From Pseudomonadota bacterium (GTDB lineage: Bacteria; Pseudomonadota; Gammaproteobacteria; Burkholderiales; Burkholderiaceae_C), in the NCBI GenBank assembly GCA_023460715.1, contig JAEWPH010000063.1, positions 1-40,851 on the forward strand: a stretch of DNA of 40,851 bases, written 5' to 3'. Below the pieces are notes generated by a model. The model did not search any database and was not told the origin of the DNA. It was given only the letters and a program-made list of their open reading frames with translations. This document shows, one piece after another, positions 26,045-34,265 of this stretch (its first letter is position 1; each line of letters begins with the position of its first letter). The translations under genes and the position numbers were made by a program.

Positions 26045-26402
26045 AGGGGTCTTTTCAAGAAAAAGCGCTGACGGACGCGGTTCGGACTTCAGCGGGTGCC
26101 ATCGCCGTGGCGGCGGAAGGGCAGGTCGGTGCTTCTGGTGCTGCTTGCGCGTGCAGTGAACGCATGCCGTGCCCGTGCCGGGCGGGGTGGCCAGGCAGGA
26201 AGCGCGCCCGCGGGTGGGGGCGTGGGACACGCCGATCGGAGATCGGTGGCGGCGGCCAAGCGGAAGCGACCGCCAACCAGAGTGAAAAACATGGAGGACC
26301 ACGGGAAAAACCTGAGCCCCGCAGGATAACGGATTCGCAGCGCTGCAGCCCAAGCCGCCGCCTGGAAGGCCCGCGGCGAGCTAGCGCGCCGGGACCGCGG
26401 GG
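26045..26402. other. Intergenic region, malic enzyme / GntR
   Basis: 358 bases with no supportable gene or clear hairpin. It should contain the malic enzyme promoter, which I cannot place. Confidence 0.4.
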
Positions 26403-27125
26403 TCAGCCGCTGGCCGGCTGTCGGCTGATCTGCAGCATGACCTCCAGCACCCGCTGCTTGGAACTGGCGAGGTGCGCCATCACCCGCTCCACCGCGCCGT
26501 CCTGGTCACCAGAGGCGAGCGTCTCCAGAAATTCAAGATGTTCGCGCATGGCCGGCACGATCTGCACGGGCCGCAGCGAATCGGCATCGAACCGGATGAG
26601 CCGTACGTGCAGGCTGTTGACCCGGTAGATCTCGGACAGGATCTCGTTGCCAATCGAATCCACCATCAGGTCGTGCAGGCCCCAGTCCACCGCCTGCGCG
26701 TCCTTCTCCAGCGCCGCATCCGGCGCGCTGGCCAGGCCGCGTTCCAGGATCTCCCGGTGCTGCGCGATCAACCCCTGCAAGGTGGCGGGACTGGCTGTGC
26801 GTGCGAAATGGGTGGCGGCTTCGCGCTCGACCATGGCGCGCACCTGCCAAGCGTTGCGGATGAGCTTCATGTCGACGCTGGCCACCTGCAGCCCGCGCTT
26901 GGGGACCGTTCTGATCAGGCCGGCGGCTTCCAGGCGGGGAATCATTTCGCGTACCGCGGCCAGCGGCATCTCCAGCAACTCCATGAGCTCGCGCTGCGAC
27001 ACGAACTGGCCGGGCCGGATGCGCGCATCAATGATCTGCTGGCGGAACCCCTGGTAGGCCAGGTTGCGCTGGGTCATCGGCGCCGAAGGCGGGGAGGGCG
27101 GCAAGGGGCCCGGGGTCTGAGTCAT
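26403..27125 (-). CDS. GntR-family regulator, FCD subfamily
   Basis: 240 residues. Winged helix near 20-85 (FRQQIIDARIRPGQFVSQRELMELLEMPLAAVREMIPRLEAAGLI) and an all-helical FCD effector domain (about 90-225) with E/H metal-ligand-type residues such as HDLM. It is divergent from the DapA-TctC-DhaK-DhaL operon, with twin operators between them, so it is probably that operon's repressor and self-regulated. A later in-frame ATG at 27077 is possible; neither start has a strong ribosome site. Confidence 0.9.
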   Translation of the reverse strand: MTQTPGPLPPSPPSAPMTQRNLAYQGFRQQIIDARIRPGQFVSQRELMELLEMPLAAVREMIPRLEAAGLIRTVPKRGLQVASVDMKLIRNAWQVRAMVEREAATHFARTASPATLQGLIAQHREILERGLASAPDAALEKDAQAVDWGLHDLMVDSIGNEILSEIYRVNSLHVRLIRFDADSLRPVQIVPAMREHLEFLETLASGDQDGAVERVMAHLASSKQRVLEVMLQISRQPASG

Positions 27126-27163
27126 GCCTTGGATGGTAAGCCTGTCGGCCCGGAAAGCATTCA

Positions 27164-27175
27164 CTGACATGTCAG
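27164..27175. promoter_or_regulatory. Palindromic operator 1 for the adjacent GntR
   Basis: CTGACATGTCAG, a perfect 12-bp palindrome 38 bases upstream of the GntR start and ~125 bases upstream of the lyase start. Confidence 0.7.
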
Positions 27176-27194
27176 GGATAACTCTGATAACTGT

Positions 27195-27206
27195 CTGACA
27201 TGTTAG
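27195..27206. promoter_or_regulatory. Palindromic operator 2 for the adjacent GntR
   Basis: CTGACATGTTAG, differing from operator 1 by one base and centred 31 bp from it, about three helical turns. The two would bind regulator dimers on the same face. Confidence 0.7.
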
Positions 27207-27300
27207 TCGTAGCATAGGGTGGCATCGGCAGCTTTCGCACCAGTGCAGCTGTGACGGATCGCTTTTCTCTCCTTCTGCTTCCCCTTCTTCTGGAGTTTTC

Positions 27301-28191
27301 ATGGGCCTAGAACTTACCGGCGTCATTCCGCCACTCGTCACACCTTTCACCGCCTCGGGCGAGATCGACGAAGCCGCCTTCCGCCAGATCATCCGCTTCA
27401 ACCTGGACAAGGGCGTCCATGGCGTGTGCCCAGGCGGCAGCAGCGGTGAAGGCCACACGTTCACGCTGGAAGAGTTCAAGCGCGTCATGGAGATCACGGT
27501 GGAGGAGGTCGCCGGCGCCGTGCCCATCGTGGCGGGCATCATTTCCAACAGCACCCGCGACGCCATCCATCGCGCCCGTGCCATCCAGCATCTGAACGTG
27601 GCGGCGCTGCAGGTCACGCCGGTGCATTACCTGTTCAAGCCCGATGAAGAGGCGACCTACAAGCATTTCAAGGCGCTGACCGAGGCGGTCGATACGCCGG
27701 TCATCATCTACAACGTCGTTCCCTGGAACTACCTGACCCCGGCGCAGCTGATCCGCCTCATGACCGAGCTGCCCGGCGTGCAGGGAGTGAAGCAGAGCCA
27801 GGGCGATCTGAAGCTGATGGCCGACCTGCTGCTGGGCACGCCAGCGGGCTGCAAGATCTATTCGGCCATTGATGCCCTGCTGTACTCCTCGTTCGCCCTG
27901 GGGGCGCACGGCACCATTGCCGCCACGCCCGCGGCCATTCCGGGTGTGTGCGTCAAATTGTGGGAGACCGTGCAGGCGGGTGACCACGCCAAGGCGTTCG
28001 AGATGCACAAGGCCATGCTGACCTACTGGAACACCATCGTGGCGGACAACCTGCCGGCCAACATCAAGACGTCCATCACCCTGCAAGGTTGCGACGCCGG
28101 CCTGCCCCGCGCGCCCATGCCTGCCACGACCGAAGCGCAGCTGGCCCGTATCCGGCCTGCGCTGGAAGCCGTGCTCCGTTTCGAGAAATAA
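27301..28191 (+). CDS. DapA/N-acetylneuraminate lyase-family aldolase or dehydratase
   Basis: 296-residue TIM barrel. Schiff-base lysine K164 (GVKQSQGD), Y137 (IIYNVVPW) and the carboxylate-binding loop GGSSGEG (45-51) are present. The TT pair of true DapA is SS here, which with the neighbourhood argues against lysine biosynthesis. Family chemistry is pyruvate-forming aldol cleavage or dehydration of 2-keto-3-deoxy acids. It heads an operon with a TctC binding protein and a DhaK-DhaL kinase, so a product aldehyde or ketose may be phosphorylated (inference). Confidence 0.9.
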   Translation: MGLELTGVIPPLVTPFTASGEIDEAAFRQIIRFNLDKGVHGVCPGGSSGEGHTFTLEEFKRVMEITVEEVAGAVPIVAGIISNSTRDAIHRARAIQHLNVAALQVTPVHYLFKPDEEATYKHFKALTEAVDTPVIIYNVVPWNYLTPAQLIRLMTELPGVQGVKQSQGDLKLMADLLLGTPAGCKIYSAIDALLYSSFALGAHGTIAATPAAIPGVCVKLWETVQAGDHAKAFEMHKAMLTYWNTIVADNLPANIKTSITLQGCDAGLPRAPMPATTEAQLARIRPALEAVLRFEK

Positions 28192-28207
28192 GCCCCCCGG
28201 CGCCCGC

Positions 28208-28230
28208 GCCTGGGCAGGGTCTGCCCGGGC
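28208..28230 (+). terminator. Intercistronic hairpin between lyase and TctC genes
   Basis: Ten-bp stem GCCTGGGCAG-GGT-CTGCCCGGGC with one G-T pair, 17 bases after the lyase stop. No U-run, so probably an mRNA-stability or partial attenuation element. Confidence 0.5.
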
Positions 28231-28262
28231 CCCTTCACAACTACAGACTGGAGACTGACAAC

Positions 28263-29246
28263 ATGCCTTTGAATCGTCGCGAACTGCTGCGCACCGGCAC
28301 CCTGGCCGGCATGGGGGCCCTGGCCGCCGGCCTGCCTGCTTGGGCGCAGGGCTTTCCCAACAAACCCGTCACCATCGTGGTGCCCTTCGCACCCGGCGGC
28401 AACACCGATCTGGTGGCCCGGCTGCTGGCCGTATCGCTCGGCAAGGTGCTCGGCCAGCCGGTGGTCATCGACAACCGGGGCGGTGGCGGCGGTGCAATCG
28501 GCGCCATCGGCGTGTCGCGCGCGCAGCCCGATGGCTACACGCTGCTGCTGTGCGGGGCCGGCGTCATCGTGACCTTGCCGGAGATGATCAAGACCGCCTA
28601 CAGCCGCAGCAACTTCGCGCCGCTGGCCCTGGTCAACAAGAGTTCCATGGTTCTGCTGGCGCGCAAGAACGACGCCCGGTTCAAGACCCTGGCGGATCTG
28701 GTGGCCTATGCCAAGTCGGAAGACGGCAAGCTCAGTGCCGGCCACTCGGGCCCCGGAACGCCCAACCAGCTGGCCCTGCTGCAGATGGAGAACCTGCTCA
28801 AGGCCCGCTTCACCTCGGTCAGCTACAAGGGCTCGGGCCCGGCGCTGGTGGACCTGATGGGCGGCGTGATCGATGTGCATTTCGACCAGGTCACCAGCTC
28901 CCTGCCGCACATCAAGTCGGGCGCCCTGCAGCCTCTGGCGATTCTGGGCCCGCAAGAAGATCCCACCCTGCCGGGCGTGAAGACGGTGGCGCAGCAGGGC
29001 TTCGGCGAGATCGACGGCACCACCTGGATCGGCGTGCTGGGCCCGGCCGGCCTGCCGCCCGAACTGCGCAGCCAGCTGGCCAATGCGCTCGCACAGGCGG
29101 TGAAAGACCCGCAGATGGTGGCCTCTGCCAAGGAAATGGGCAGCACGGCCTACCCCGGCACGCCCGAAGAGTTCGCCAAGGTGCTCGAGGCGGAATACAA
29201 GGTGGCCAGCACCGCTGCGCGTGAAGGCCGGCTGAAGGCAGATTGA
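28263..29246 (+). CDS. Bug/TctC-family binding protein (second copy)
   Basis: 327 residues. Twin-arginine-like signal (LNRRELLRTGTLAG, cleavage near AWAQG) and Bug core: FPNKPVTIVVPFAPGGNTDLVARL, IDNRGGGGGAIGAIGVSRAQPDGYTL, SAGHSGPGTPNQLALL, SYKGSGPALVDLMGG. It should bind the periplasmic substrate of this operon. No TctA/TctB partner is in the window. The sequence is clearly distinct from the copy at 20129, so the ligand probably differs. Confidence 0.93.
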   Translation: MPLNRRELLRTGTLAGMGALAAGLPAWAQGFPNKPVTIVVPFAPGGNTDLVARLLAVSLGKVLGQPVVIDNRGGGGGAIGAIGVSRAQPDGYTLLLCGAGVIVTLPEMIKTAYSRSNFAPLALVNKSSMVLLARKNDARFKTLADLVAYAKSEDGKLSAGHSGPGTPNQLALLQMENLLKARFTSVSYKGSGPALVDLMGGVIDVHFDQVTSSLPHIKSGALQPLAILGPQEDPTLPGVKTVAQQGFGEIDGTTWIGVLGPAGLPPELRSQLANALAQAVKDPQMVASAKEMGSTAYPGTPEEFAKVLEAEYKVASTAAREGRLKAD

Positions 29247-29255
29247 GACCCGCCC

Positions 29256-30257
29256 ATGAAAAAGATCCTCAACCGTCCCGCCGACTATGTGGACGAAACG
29301 CTGGAAGGCCTGTGCCTGGCCCATGGCGACCACTTCCGCCGCCTGGGTGACGATGGCCGCGTGCTGGCGCTGGCCGGCGGCCCGGTGCCGGGCAAGGTCG
29401 GCATCGTCACGGGCGGGGGCTCGGGCCACCTGCCCGTGTTTATGGGCTACATCGGCCGCGGGCTGATCGACGCCTGTGCGGTCGGCAATGTGTTTGCCGG
29501 CCCGCGGGTGGCCGACTGCCAGGCCGCAGCCCAGGCGGCCGATGGTGGCGCGGGCATCCTGCACCTCTATGGCAACTATGGCGGCGACCGCATGAACTTC
29601 GAGATGGCCCAGGAGTTCCTGGAGCTCGAGGGCATCGAGGTCGATGCCGTGCGCGTGGCGGACGATGTCGCCAGTGCGCCGCCGGCCGAGCGCGACAAGC
29701 GCCGCGGCGTGGCAGGGCTGGTGTATGCCTACAAGATCGCCGGGGCGCGGGCCGCCGCGGGCGGCAGCCTGGCCGAGGTGGCCGCCGCCGCGCGCAAGGC
29801 CGCGCAGGCGGTGCGCAGCATCGGCGTCGCGCTCACGCCCTGCGTCGTGCCCGAGTCCGGCAAGGCCTCCTTCGCGATCGCGGAGGACGAGGTGGAGTTC
29901 GGCATGGGCATCCACGGCGAGCCCGGTATCTGGCGCGGCAAGCTGCCCACCGCGGACGCGCTGGCGCAGGAGATGCTCGACCGCCTGCTGCCCGAACTGG
30001 ATCTGCAGCGCGGCAGCCGCGTGGCGGTGCTGGTGAACTCGCTGGGGGCCACGCCGCACGAGGAGCTGTACATCCTGTACCGCAAGGTGGCGCAGGTGCT
30101 GGCCGATCACGGTGCCACACCGGTGATGCCCCTGGTGGGGCGATACGCCACGTCCATGGAGATGGCGGGGGCCTCGCTGACGTTGATGCCGCTGGACAGC
30201 GAGCTGGAAGGCCTGCTCAAGGACCCGGCCGACTGTCCTTTCTGGAGGGTGATCTGA
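29256..30257 (+). CDS. dhaK: Dihydroxyacetone kinase-type subunit DhaK
   Basis: 333 residues. The substrate-binding residues known from E. coli DhaK are present at nearly the same positions: H58 in GGGSGH, D111 in GGDRMNF, and H220 in GMGIHGEPG, which forms the covalent hemiaminal with the ketone. The subunit binds dihydroxyacetone or a similar short ketose or aldose. It starts 9 bases after the TctC stop and its TGA overlaps the DhaL ATG. No DhaM phosphotransfer subunit or extra ATP-kinase domain is nearby; the real substrate could be another ketose. Confidence 0.92.
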   Translation: MKKILNRPADYVDETLEGLCLAHGDHFRRLGDDGRVLALAGGPVPGKVGIVTGGGSGHLPVFMGYIGRGLIDACAVGNVFAGPRVADCQAAAQAADGGAGILHLYGNYGGDRMNFEMAQEFLELEGIEVDAVRVADDVASAPPAERDKRRGVAGLVYAYKIAGARAAAGGSLAEVAAAARKAAQAVRSIGVALTPCVVPESGKASFAIAEDEVEFGMGIHGEPGIWRGKLPTADALAQEMLDRLLPELDLQRGSRVAVLVNSLGATPHEELYILYRKVAQVLADHGATPVMPLVGRYATSMEMAGASLTLMPLDSELEGLLKDPADCPFWRVI

Positions 30258-30865
30258 TGGCGCCGCTCGATAGCCTCATTCTGTCGGCCGCGCTGCAGCG
30301 CTGGTGTGCCGCGATGCGGGAGGTCGCGCCCGAGCTCAATGCGCTGGATGCGCGCCTGGGCGATGGCGACCTGGGGACCACGCTGCAGAAGTGCGCGGAG
30401 AACGTGGAGGCGGTGCTGCCGGTGGGCGATACCCCCGCTGTCGTGTTCAAGGCGTGCGCGTCGGCCTGCGCCAAGGCGTCGGGCTCCAGCTTCGGCACGC
30501 TGCTGGCGCAGGCGTTTCTGGTGGCGGCCAAGTCGCCGCAAGCACAGCAGCCGCTGGACCGGCAAGCCGTGCAGGCATTGCTGCCGGCCTTGCTGGACGC
30601 GCTGAGCGCGCGGGGTGGGGCCAAGCTGGGCGACAAGACCATGCTCGACAGCATGGCTGCCATTGCCGAAGCTCTGCGTTCCGCCCCTGCGGCTGCGGAT
30701 GCGGCGGCCCTGAAGGCCGCTGCGTGCGCCGGCGCGCAATCCGCGCTGGACGCGCTGCGCGGACAGCCCAATCGCATCGGCCGGGCGCGCATGTTCGCGG
30801 AGCAGAGCAAGGGGCTGGACGATCCTGGCATGGTGGCCGTGCTGCGCATGGTGCAAGCGCTCTGA
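30257..30865 (+). CDS. dhaL: Dihydroxyacetone kinase-type subunit DhaL
   Basis: 202-residue helical nucleotide-binding subunit. The Mg-chelating aspartates D31, D36 and D38 (LDARLGDGDLG) align with those of E. coli DhaL (30, 35, 37), and SGSSFGTLL, GDKTMLDSM and NRIGRARMF are present. In E. coli DhaL keeps a bound ADP rephosphorylated by DhaM; without DhaM in the operon it may instead exchange ATP, or use a DhaM encoded elsewhere. Its start overlaps the DhaK stop by one base. Confidence 0.92.
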   Translation: MAPLDSLILSAALQRWCAAMREVAPELNALDARLGDGDLGTTLQKCAENVEAVLPVGDTPAVVFKACASACAKASGSSFGTLLAQAFLVAAKSPQAQQPLDRQAVQALLPALLDALSARGGAKLGDKTMLDSMAAIAEALRSAPAAADAAALKAAACAGAQSALDALRGQPNRIGRARMFAEQSKGLDDPGMVAVLRMVQAL

Positions 30866-30885
30866 ACGGCGCTGGAGGACGGGCG

Positions 30886-30918
30886 GGCCGGGCTGGCGCA
30901 TTCCGCTCCAGCCCGGCC
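30886..30918. terminator. Strong hairpin between convergent DhaL and GntR genes
   Basis: Perfect 11-bp stem GGCCGGGCTGG / CCAGCCCGGCC around an 11-base loop. It lacks a good U-run in either direction, but its position suggests bidirectional termination or blocking of read-through. Confidence 0.5.
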
Positions 30919-30931
30919 ATACCCGATGGCA

Positions 30932-31735
30932 CTACGCCAGCAGCGCCTTCACCAGATCCAGCTGGCGGTCCATGCGCTCGGTGTCCAGCTCCAGGTTGTT
31001 CTCGATGCGCGTCAGGTGCTCGTTCATGCAGGCCACGGCGGCGTCGGCGTTGCCCCTGCGGCAGATGCGCAGGAAGTCGGCGTGCTCGTCGCTGGAGCAG
31101 TGCGGGTCGTTCGACGAGTGGTAGAGCATGGCGATAAGCGAGCTGCGCGCCACCAGGTCGCGCACCAGCTGCGCCAGTGTGGCGTTGCCCGAAGCTTCGG
31201 CCAGCGCGACGTGGAAGTCGCCCAGCAGTTTTTCCTGCACGCGGCCCGTGGTGGTGCTGGCCTGCAGGGCGGTGCGCTCCACGCGGATGTGCTGTTCCAG
31301 CAGCTGGTAGTCGGCCGGGCGGGCGTGGGCGACGAACAGGCGCACCACCTCGGCCTCCAGGATGCGGCGCACGGCGAACACCTCGCGCGCCTCCTGCACG
31401 CTGGGGCGGCTCACGAAGGCGCCCTTGTCGGGGATGGTCTCGATGAGGCGGTCCTTGGCCAGCATCACCAGCGCGGCGCGGATCTTGGTGCGGCTGACGG
31501 CATACACACGGCCGAGCGCCTCTTCGCGCAGCCAGGTGCCGGGCGGCAGGCGCTTTTCGACGATGGCCGTGGCCAGGTCCTGCGCGATGCTTTCGATGGA
31601 GGCCTGGCGCTCGGCCTGCGGCGCTGGTGCGGCGCCATCCGGCGGGGCCGGGCGGGGGGCACGGGCACGGGCGGCCGGCGCGGGCGCTGCGCGCGGGGGA
31701 GGAGACGGTGGCGTGGAGGGGCGGTCGCGGGGCAT
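30932..31735 (-). CDS. GntR-family regulator, FCD subfamily (second)
   Basis: 267 residues from the ATG at 31735; a TTG 16 codons upstream is also in frame. An unusual Pro/Ala/Arg-rich N-terminus of ~40 residues precedes the winged helix (IAQDLATAIVEKRLPPGTWLREEALGRVYAVSRTKIRAALVML). The FCD domain (about 110-255) has FHVALAEASGN and HADFLRICRRG with metal-ligand-type residues. It is the last of seven minus-strand genes and may regulate the NCS1-racemase pair or the DhaKL operon it faces. Confidence 0.9.
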   Translation of the reverse strand: MPRDRPSTPPSPPPRAAPAPAARARAPRPAPPDGAAPAPQAERQASIESIAQDLATAIVEKRLPPGTWLREEALGRVYAVSRTKIRAALVMLAKDRLIETIPDKGAFVSRPSVQEAREVFAVRRILEAEVVRLFVAHARPADYQLLEQHIRVERTALQASTTTGRVQEKLLGDFHVALAEASGNATLAQLVRDLVARSSLIAMLYHSSNDPHCSSDEHADFLRICRRGNADAAVACMNEHLTRIENNLELDTERMDRQLDLVKALLA

Positions 31736-31787
31736 GCCCGATTGTGGCGCGTCAGCGCTTTCGCAGGTTGCGGGGCTTGTCAAAAAC

Positions 31788-31869
31788 CATAGCTGACAGC
31801 GCTTGTCCTCATTGGACTTTCAAGCAATTTTGCATCGGATGCCAAGCAAATCAAGCGCATGCAGCTATG
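31788..31869. repeat. Dispersed palindromic repeat, copy D (inverted pair)
   Basis: CATAGCTGACAGCGCTTG (31788-31805) and CAAGCGCATGCAGCTATG (31852-31869) are near-perfect reverse complements with three mismatches, 46 bases apart. It looks like two element ends facing each other, longer than the other copies. Confidence 0.55.
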
Positions 31870-31906
31870 AAATCGGGAGTGGCTGCAGCCGGCACCGCAG
31901 CCCAGG

Positions 31907-32674
31907 TCATGCGGCGCGCCGGCTGTGGGCCGCAGTGGCGGGCTGCAGGGTGAACCCCGCCAGCGCGCCGGCCATGGCCTTGGACAGCGGGCGCGCCAGT
32001 TCGCCGTGCTTGCTGGTGGCCAGGCGCAGCGTCACCAGCGACTCGACCAGCGTGGTGGCAGCCGCCACGCCGTCGATCACCGGCACGCCGAGCGTCTGGC
32101 CGATGTGTTCGCACAGGTCGGCCATGCCGGCGCAGCCCAGCACGATGGTGTCGCAGCCGTCCTCGGCCAGCGCGCGGCGGCACTCGTCGACGATGCGTTC
32201 GCGGGCGTGGGAGCCGGGCACTTCCAGCTCCAGCACCGGCAGCTCGCAGGCGCGCACGTTGGCGCAGAAGCGCTCCATGCCGTAGATCTCGGCCAGGTGC
32301 CAGGCCTGGCCCATGGTGCGGCCCAGCGTGGTGACGACGGAGAAGCGCGTGCCGACCATGCTGGCCAGGTGCATGGCCGCCTCGGCAATGCCGACCACCG
32401 GGCCGCGTGCCAGTTCGCGCGCGGCCTTCAGGCCCGGATCGCCGAAGCAGGCGATCACGTAGCCGTCCACGCCGGCCGCTTCGCCCTGGGCGATTACCTG
32501 CAGCAGCCCTGGCACGGCCAGCGCCTCGTCGTAGTGGCTTTCGATGGAGGCCGGCCCCATGGCCGGGCTCACAGCGACGATCTCGGTGCCCGGCCGCGCC
32601 ACGGCGCGGGCGCAGGCACCGATCTTCTCGGTCATGCTCCAGGTGGTATTGGGATTGATGATCTGGATGCGCAC
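31907..32674 (-). CDS. Asp/Glu/hydantoin racemase-family protein
   Basis: 255 residues starting at a GTG (32674), 5 bases after the NCS1 stop, with GAG-rich sequence before it. The start VRIQIINPNTTWSMT is the classical hydantoin/allantoin racemase N-terminus. The two catalytic cysteines are C76 (VIACFGDP) and C181 (IVLGCAGM), both present, so racemase activity is likely; maleate isomerase and arylmalonate decarboxylase are related. The frame continues open upstream through the NCS1 gene, but that part is out-of-frame shadow. Cotranscription with NCS1 suggests a hydantoin, allantoin or related ureide substrate. Confidence 0.88.
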   Translation of the reverse strand: MRIQIINPNTTWSMTEKIGACARAVARPGTEIVAVSPAMGPASIESHYDEALAVPGLLQVIAQGEAAGVDGYVIACFGDPGLKAARELARGPVVGIAEAAMHLASMVGTRFSVVTTLGRTMGQAWHLAEIYGMERFCANVRACELPVLELEVPGSHARERIVDECRRALAEDGCDTIVLGCAGMADLCEHIGQTLGVPVIDGVAAATTLVESLVTLRLATSKHGELARPLSKAMAGALAGFTLQPATAAHSRRAA

Positions 32675-32679
32675 GGTGT

Positions 32680-34179
32680 TCAACTCTTTCGGATCCGGTC
32701 GGTGTTCAGGACGGTGTAGATGACGAGACCCAGGCCCATGCCGATGAACCAGGCGTAGTTGGCGGCGCCGCGCCACGCGGGAATCAGCACGCACAGGATG
32801 GGGATGAGCGCCGACGGCACCATGGTCCACACCGCGCGCAGGTTGTAGCCGTTGCTGTACCAGTACGGGCCTTCCCGGCCCATGGTGTAGAGCGCGTCCA
32901 CGTCCACCTGCTGCTTGCGCACCAGGTAATAGTCGGCGATGAGGATGCCGAACAGCGGCCCGATGAACGAGCCCAGCACGTCGAGCGTGTAGTGGATCAC
33001 CTGCGGGTTGTTGTACAGGTTCCAGGGCGTGATGAAGATCGAGCCCACCGCGGCGATCATGCCGCCCGTGCGCCAGCTGATGTGCTGCGGCGCGACGTTG
33101 GAGAAATCGAACGCCGGCGACACGAAGTTGGCGACGATGTTGATGCCGATGGTGGCGATCATGAAGGTGAGCGCGCCCAGCACCACGGCGGTGGTCGAGT
33201 CGATGCGGCCCACGGTGTGCACCGGGTCGGTGATGAGCTCGCCGAACACCGGCAGCGTGGCCGCCGTGGTGAGCACGGTCAGCAGCGAGAAGAACACGAA
33301 GTTGACCGGCAGGCCCCAGAAGTTGCCTTTCTTCACGGCGTCGAAACTCTTGCCGTAGCGCGAGAAGTCGCCGAAGTTCAGCATCGGCCCGCTGAAGTAG
33401 CTCACCACCAGCGCGATGGCCGAGAGCATCACCGGCACCGCATCCCAGCCCTGGAAGCGCACGCCGCCCAGGTTCAGGTCGATGTTCTTCCACCCGGCTT
33501 TCCAGACCAGCCAGCCGCACAAGATGAACATCACCACGTAGACGCCCGGCCCAGCCCAGTCGATGAAGCGGCGAATCGCTTCCATGCCGTGCCAGAACAC
33601 CAGCGCCTGCAGCACCCACATCACCATGAAGGCGACCCAGCCCAGCGTGGACAGGCCGGCGAAGCCGTGCCGGGTGACGTCGGCATACGCGTCCAGCGAC
33701 GGATAGAAGTGCAGCGCCAGGATCATGAAGGCGCTGGACGCCAGATAGGTCTGGATGCCGTACCAGGCCACGGCGATGAGCCCGCGGATGATGGCCGGGA
33801 TGTTGGCGCCCAGCACGCCGAACGACGCACGGCAGATGACGGGGTAGGGCACGCTCGTCACCTGGCTGGGCTTGGCCACCAGGTTGCAGAAGAACTGCAC
33901 GATGACGATGCCCACCAGCAGGGCCACCAGCACATGCCAGCTCGACAGGCCCAGCGCGAACAGGCTGCCGGCGGTGATGTAGCCGCCCACGCTGTGCACG
34001 TCGGACATCCAGAACGCGAAGATGTTGTATTGGCCCCAGGTCTGTTTCTTCAGGGGCGCGAGGTCCTCGTTGGTCAGGCGCGGGTCGTATCCCGGCTTGA
34101 TGAGCGCGGTGCCTGCGTGCGGCGAGTTGCCGGACTGTGCGGGCAGGCCGGGTGCGGCGGTGCTGGCGGCTGTGTTCAC
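32680..34179 (-). CDS. NCS1-family nucleobase/hydantoin/allantoin:cation symporter
   Basis: 499 residues, about 12 membrane helices. The NCS1 start region KKQTWGQYNIFAFWMSDVHS, the helix 3 segment VTSVPYPVICRASFGVLGANI, and LNFGDFSRYGKS are typical. It imports purine, pyrimidine, hydantoin or allantoin-type compounds with H+ or Na+. The GTG at 34179 is chosen because GAGGAGA lies 5 bases upstream; an open frame to 34302 lacks such a site. A perfect TTTGTATACAAA palindrome lies ~75 bases upstream. The exact substrate cannot be set from sequence. Confidence 0.92.
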   Translation of the reverse strand: MNTAASTAAPGLPAQSGNSPHAGTALIKPGYDPRLTNEDLAPLKKQTWGQYNIFAFWMSDVHSVGGYITAGSLFALGLSSWHVLVALLVGIVIVQFFCNLVAKPSQVTSVPYPVICRASFGVLGANIPAIIRGLIAVAWYGIQTYLASSAFMILALHFYPSLDAYADVTRHGFAGLSTLGWVAFMVMWVLQALVFWHGMEAIRRFIDWAGPGVYVVMFILCGWLVWKAGWKNIDLNLGGVRFQGWDAVPVMLSAIALVVSYFSGPMLNFGDFSRYGKSFDAVKKGNFWGLPVNFVFFSLLTVLTTAATLPVFGELITDPVHTVGRIDSTTAVVLGALTFMIATIGINIVANFVSPAFDFSNVAPQHISWRTGGMIAAVGSIFITPWNLYNNPQVIHYTLDVLGSFIGPLFGILIADYYLVRKQQVDVDALYTMGREGPYWYSNGYNLRAVWTMVPSALIPILCVLIPAWRGAANYAWFIGMGLGLVIYTVLNTDRIRKS

Positions 34180-34184
34180 GGGTG

Positions 34185-34191
34185 TCTCCTC
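34185..34191 (-). promoter_or_regulatory. Ribosome binding site deciding the NCS1 GTG start
   Basis: GAGGAGA on the minus strand, 5 bases before the GTG at 34179. Confidence 0.75.
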
Positions 34192-34253
34192 GTGGCGGAT
34201 GGTCGGTGTGCCGGCGCAATGGGTCGCCGGCGATCTTGTTATTGCACCCCATA

Positions 34254-34265
34254 TTTGTATACAAA
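34254..34265. promoter_or_regulatory. GntR-type operator candidate, site 2 (NCS1-racemase operon)
   Basis: TTTGTATACAAA, perfect 12-bp palindrome upstream of the NCS1 gene. The same core is known for some FCD-type GntR repressors such as MatR and MdcY. Confidence 0.7.

Noticed and set aside
23834..26071. A 745-codon open frame on the plus strand
   Set aside because: Antisense to the malic enzyme gene and composed of low-complexity His/Gly/Val residues.
28023..30110. A 695-codon open frame on the minus strand
   Set aside because: Antisense to the lyase, TctC and DhaK genes, each with intact catalytic or family motifs.
31736..31783. TTG-initiated extension of the GntR at 30932
   Set aside because: The ATG at 31735 is adequate and the extra residues add no recognisable domain, though I cannot exclude it.
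32675..34264. Long upstream extension of the racemase frame
   Set aside because: It overlaps the NCS1 gene out of frame; the conserved racemase N-terminus begins at the GTG at 32674.
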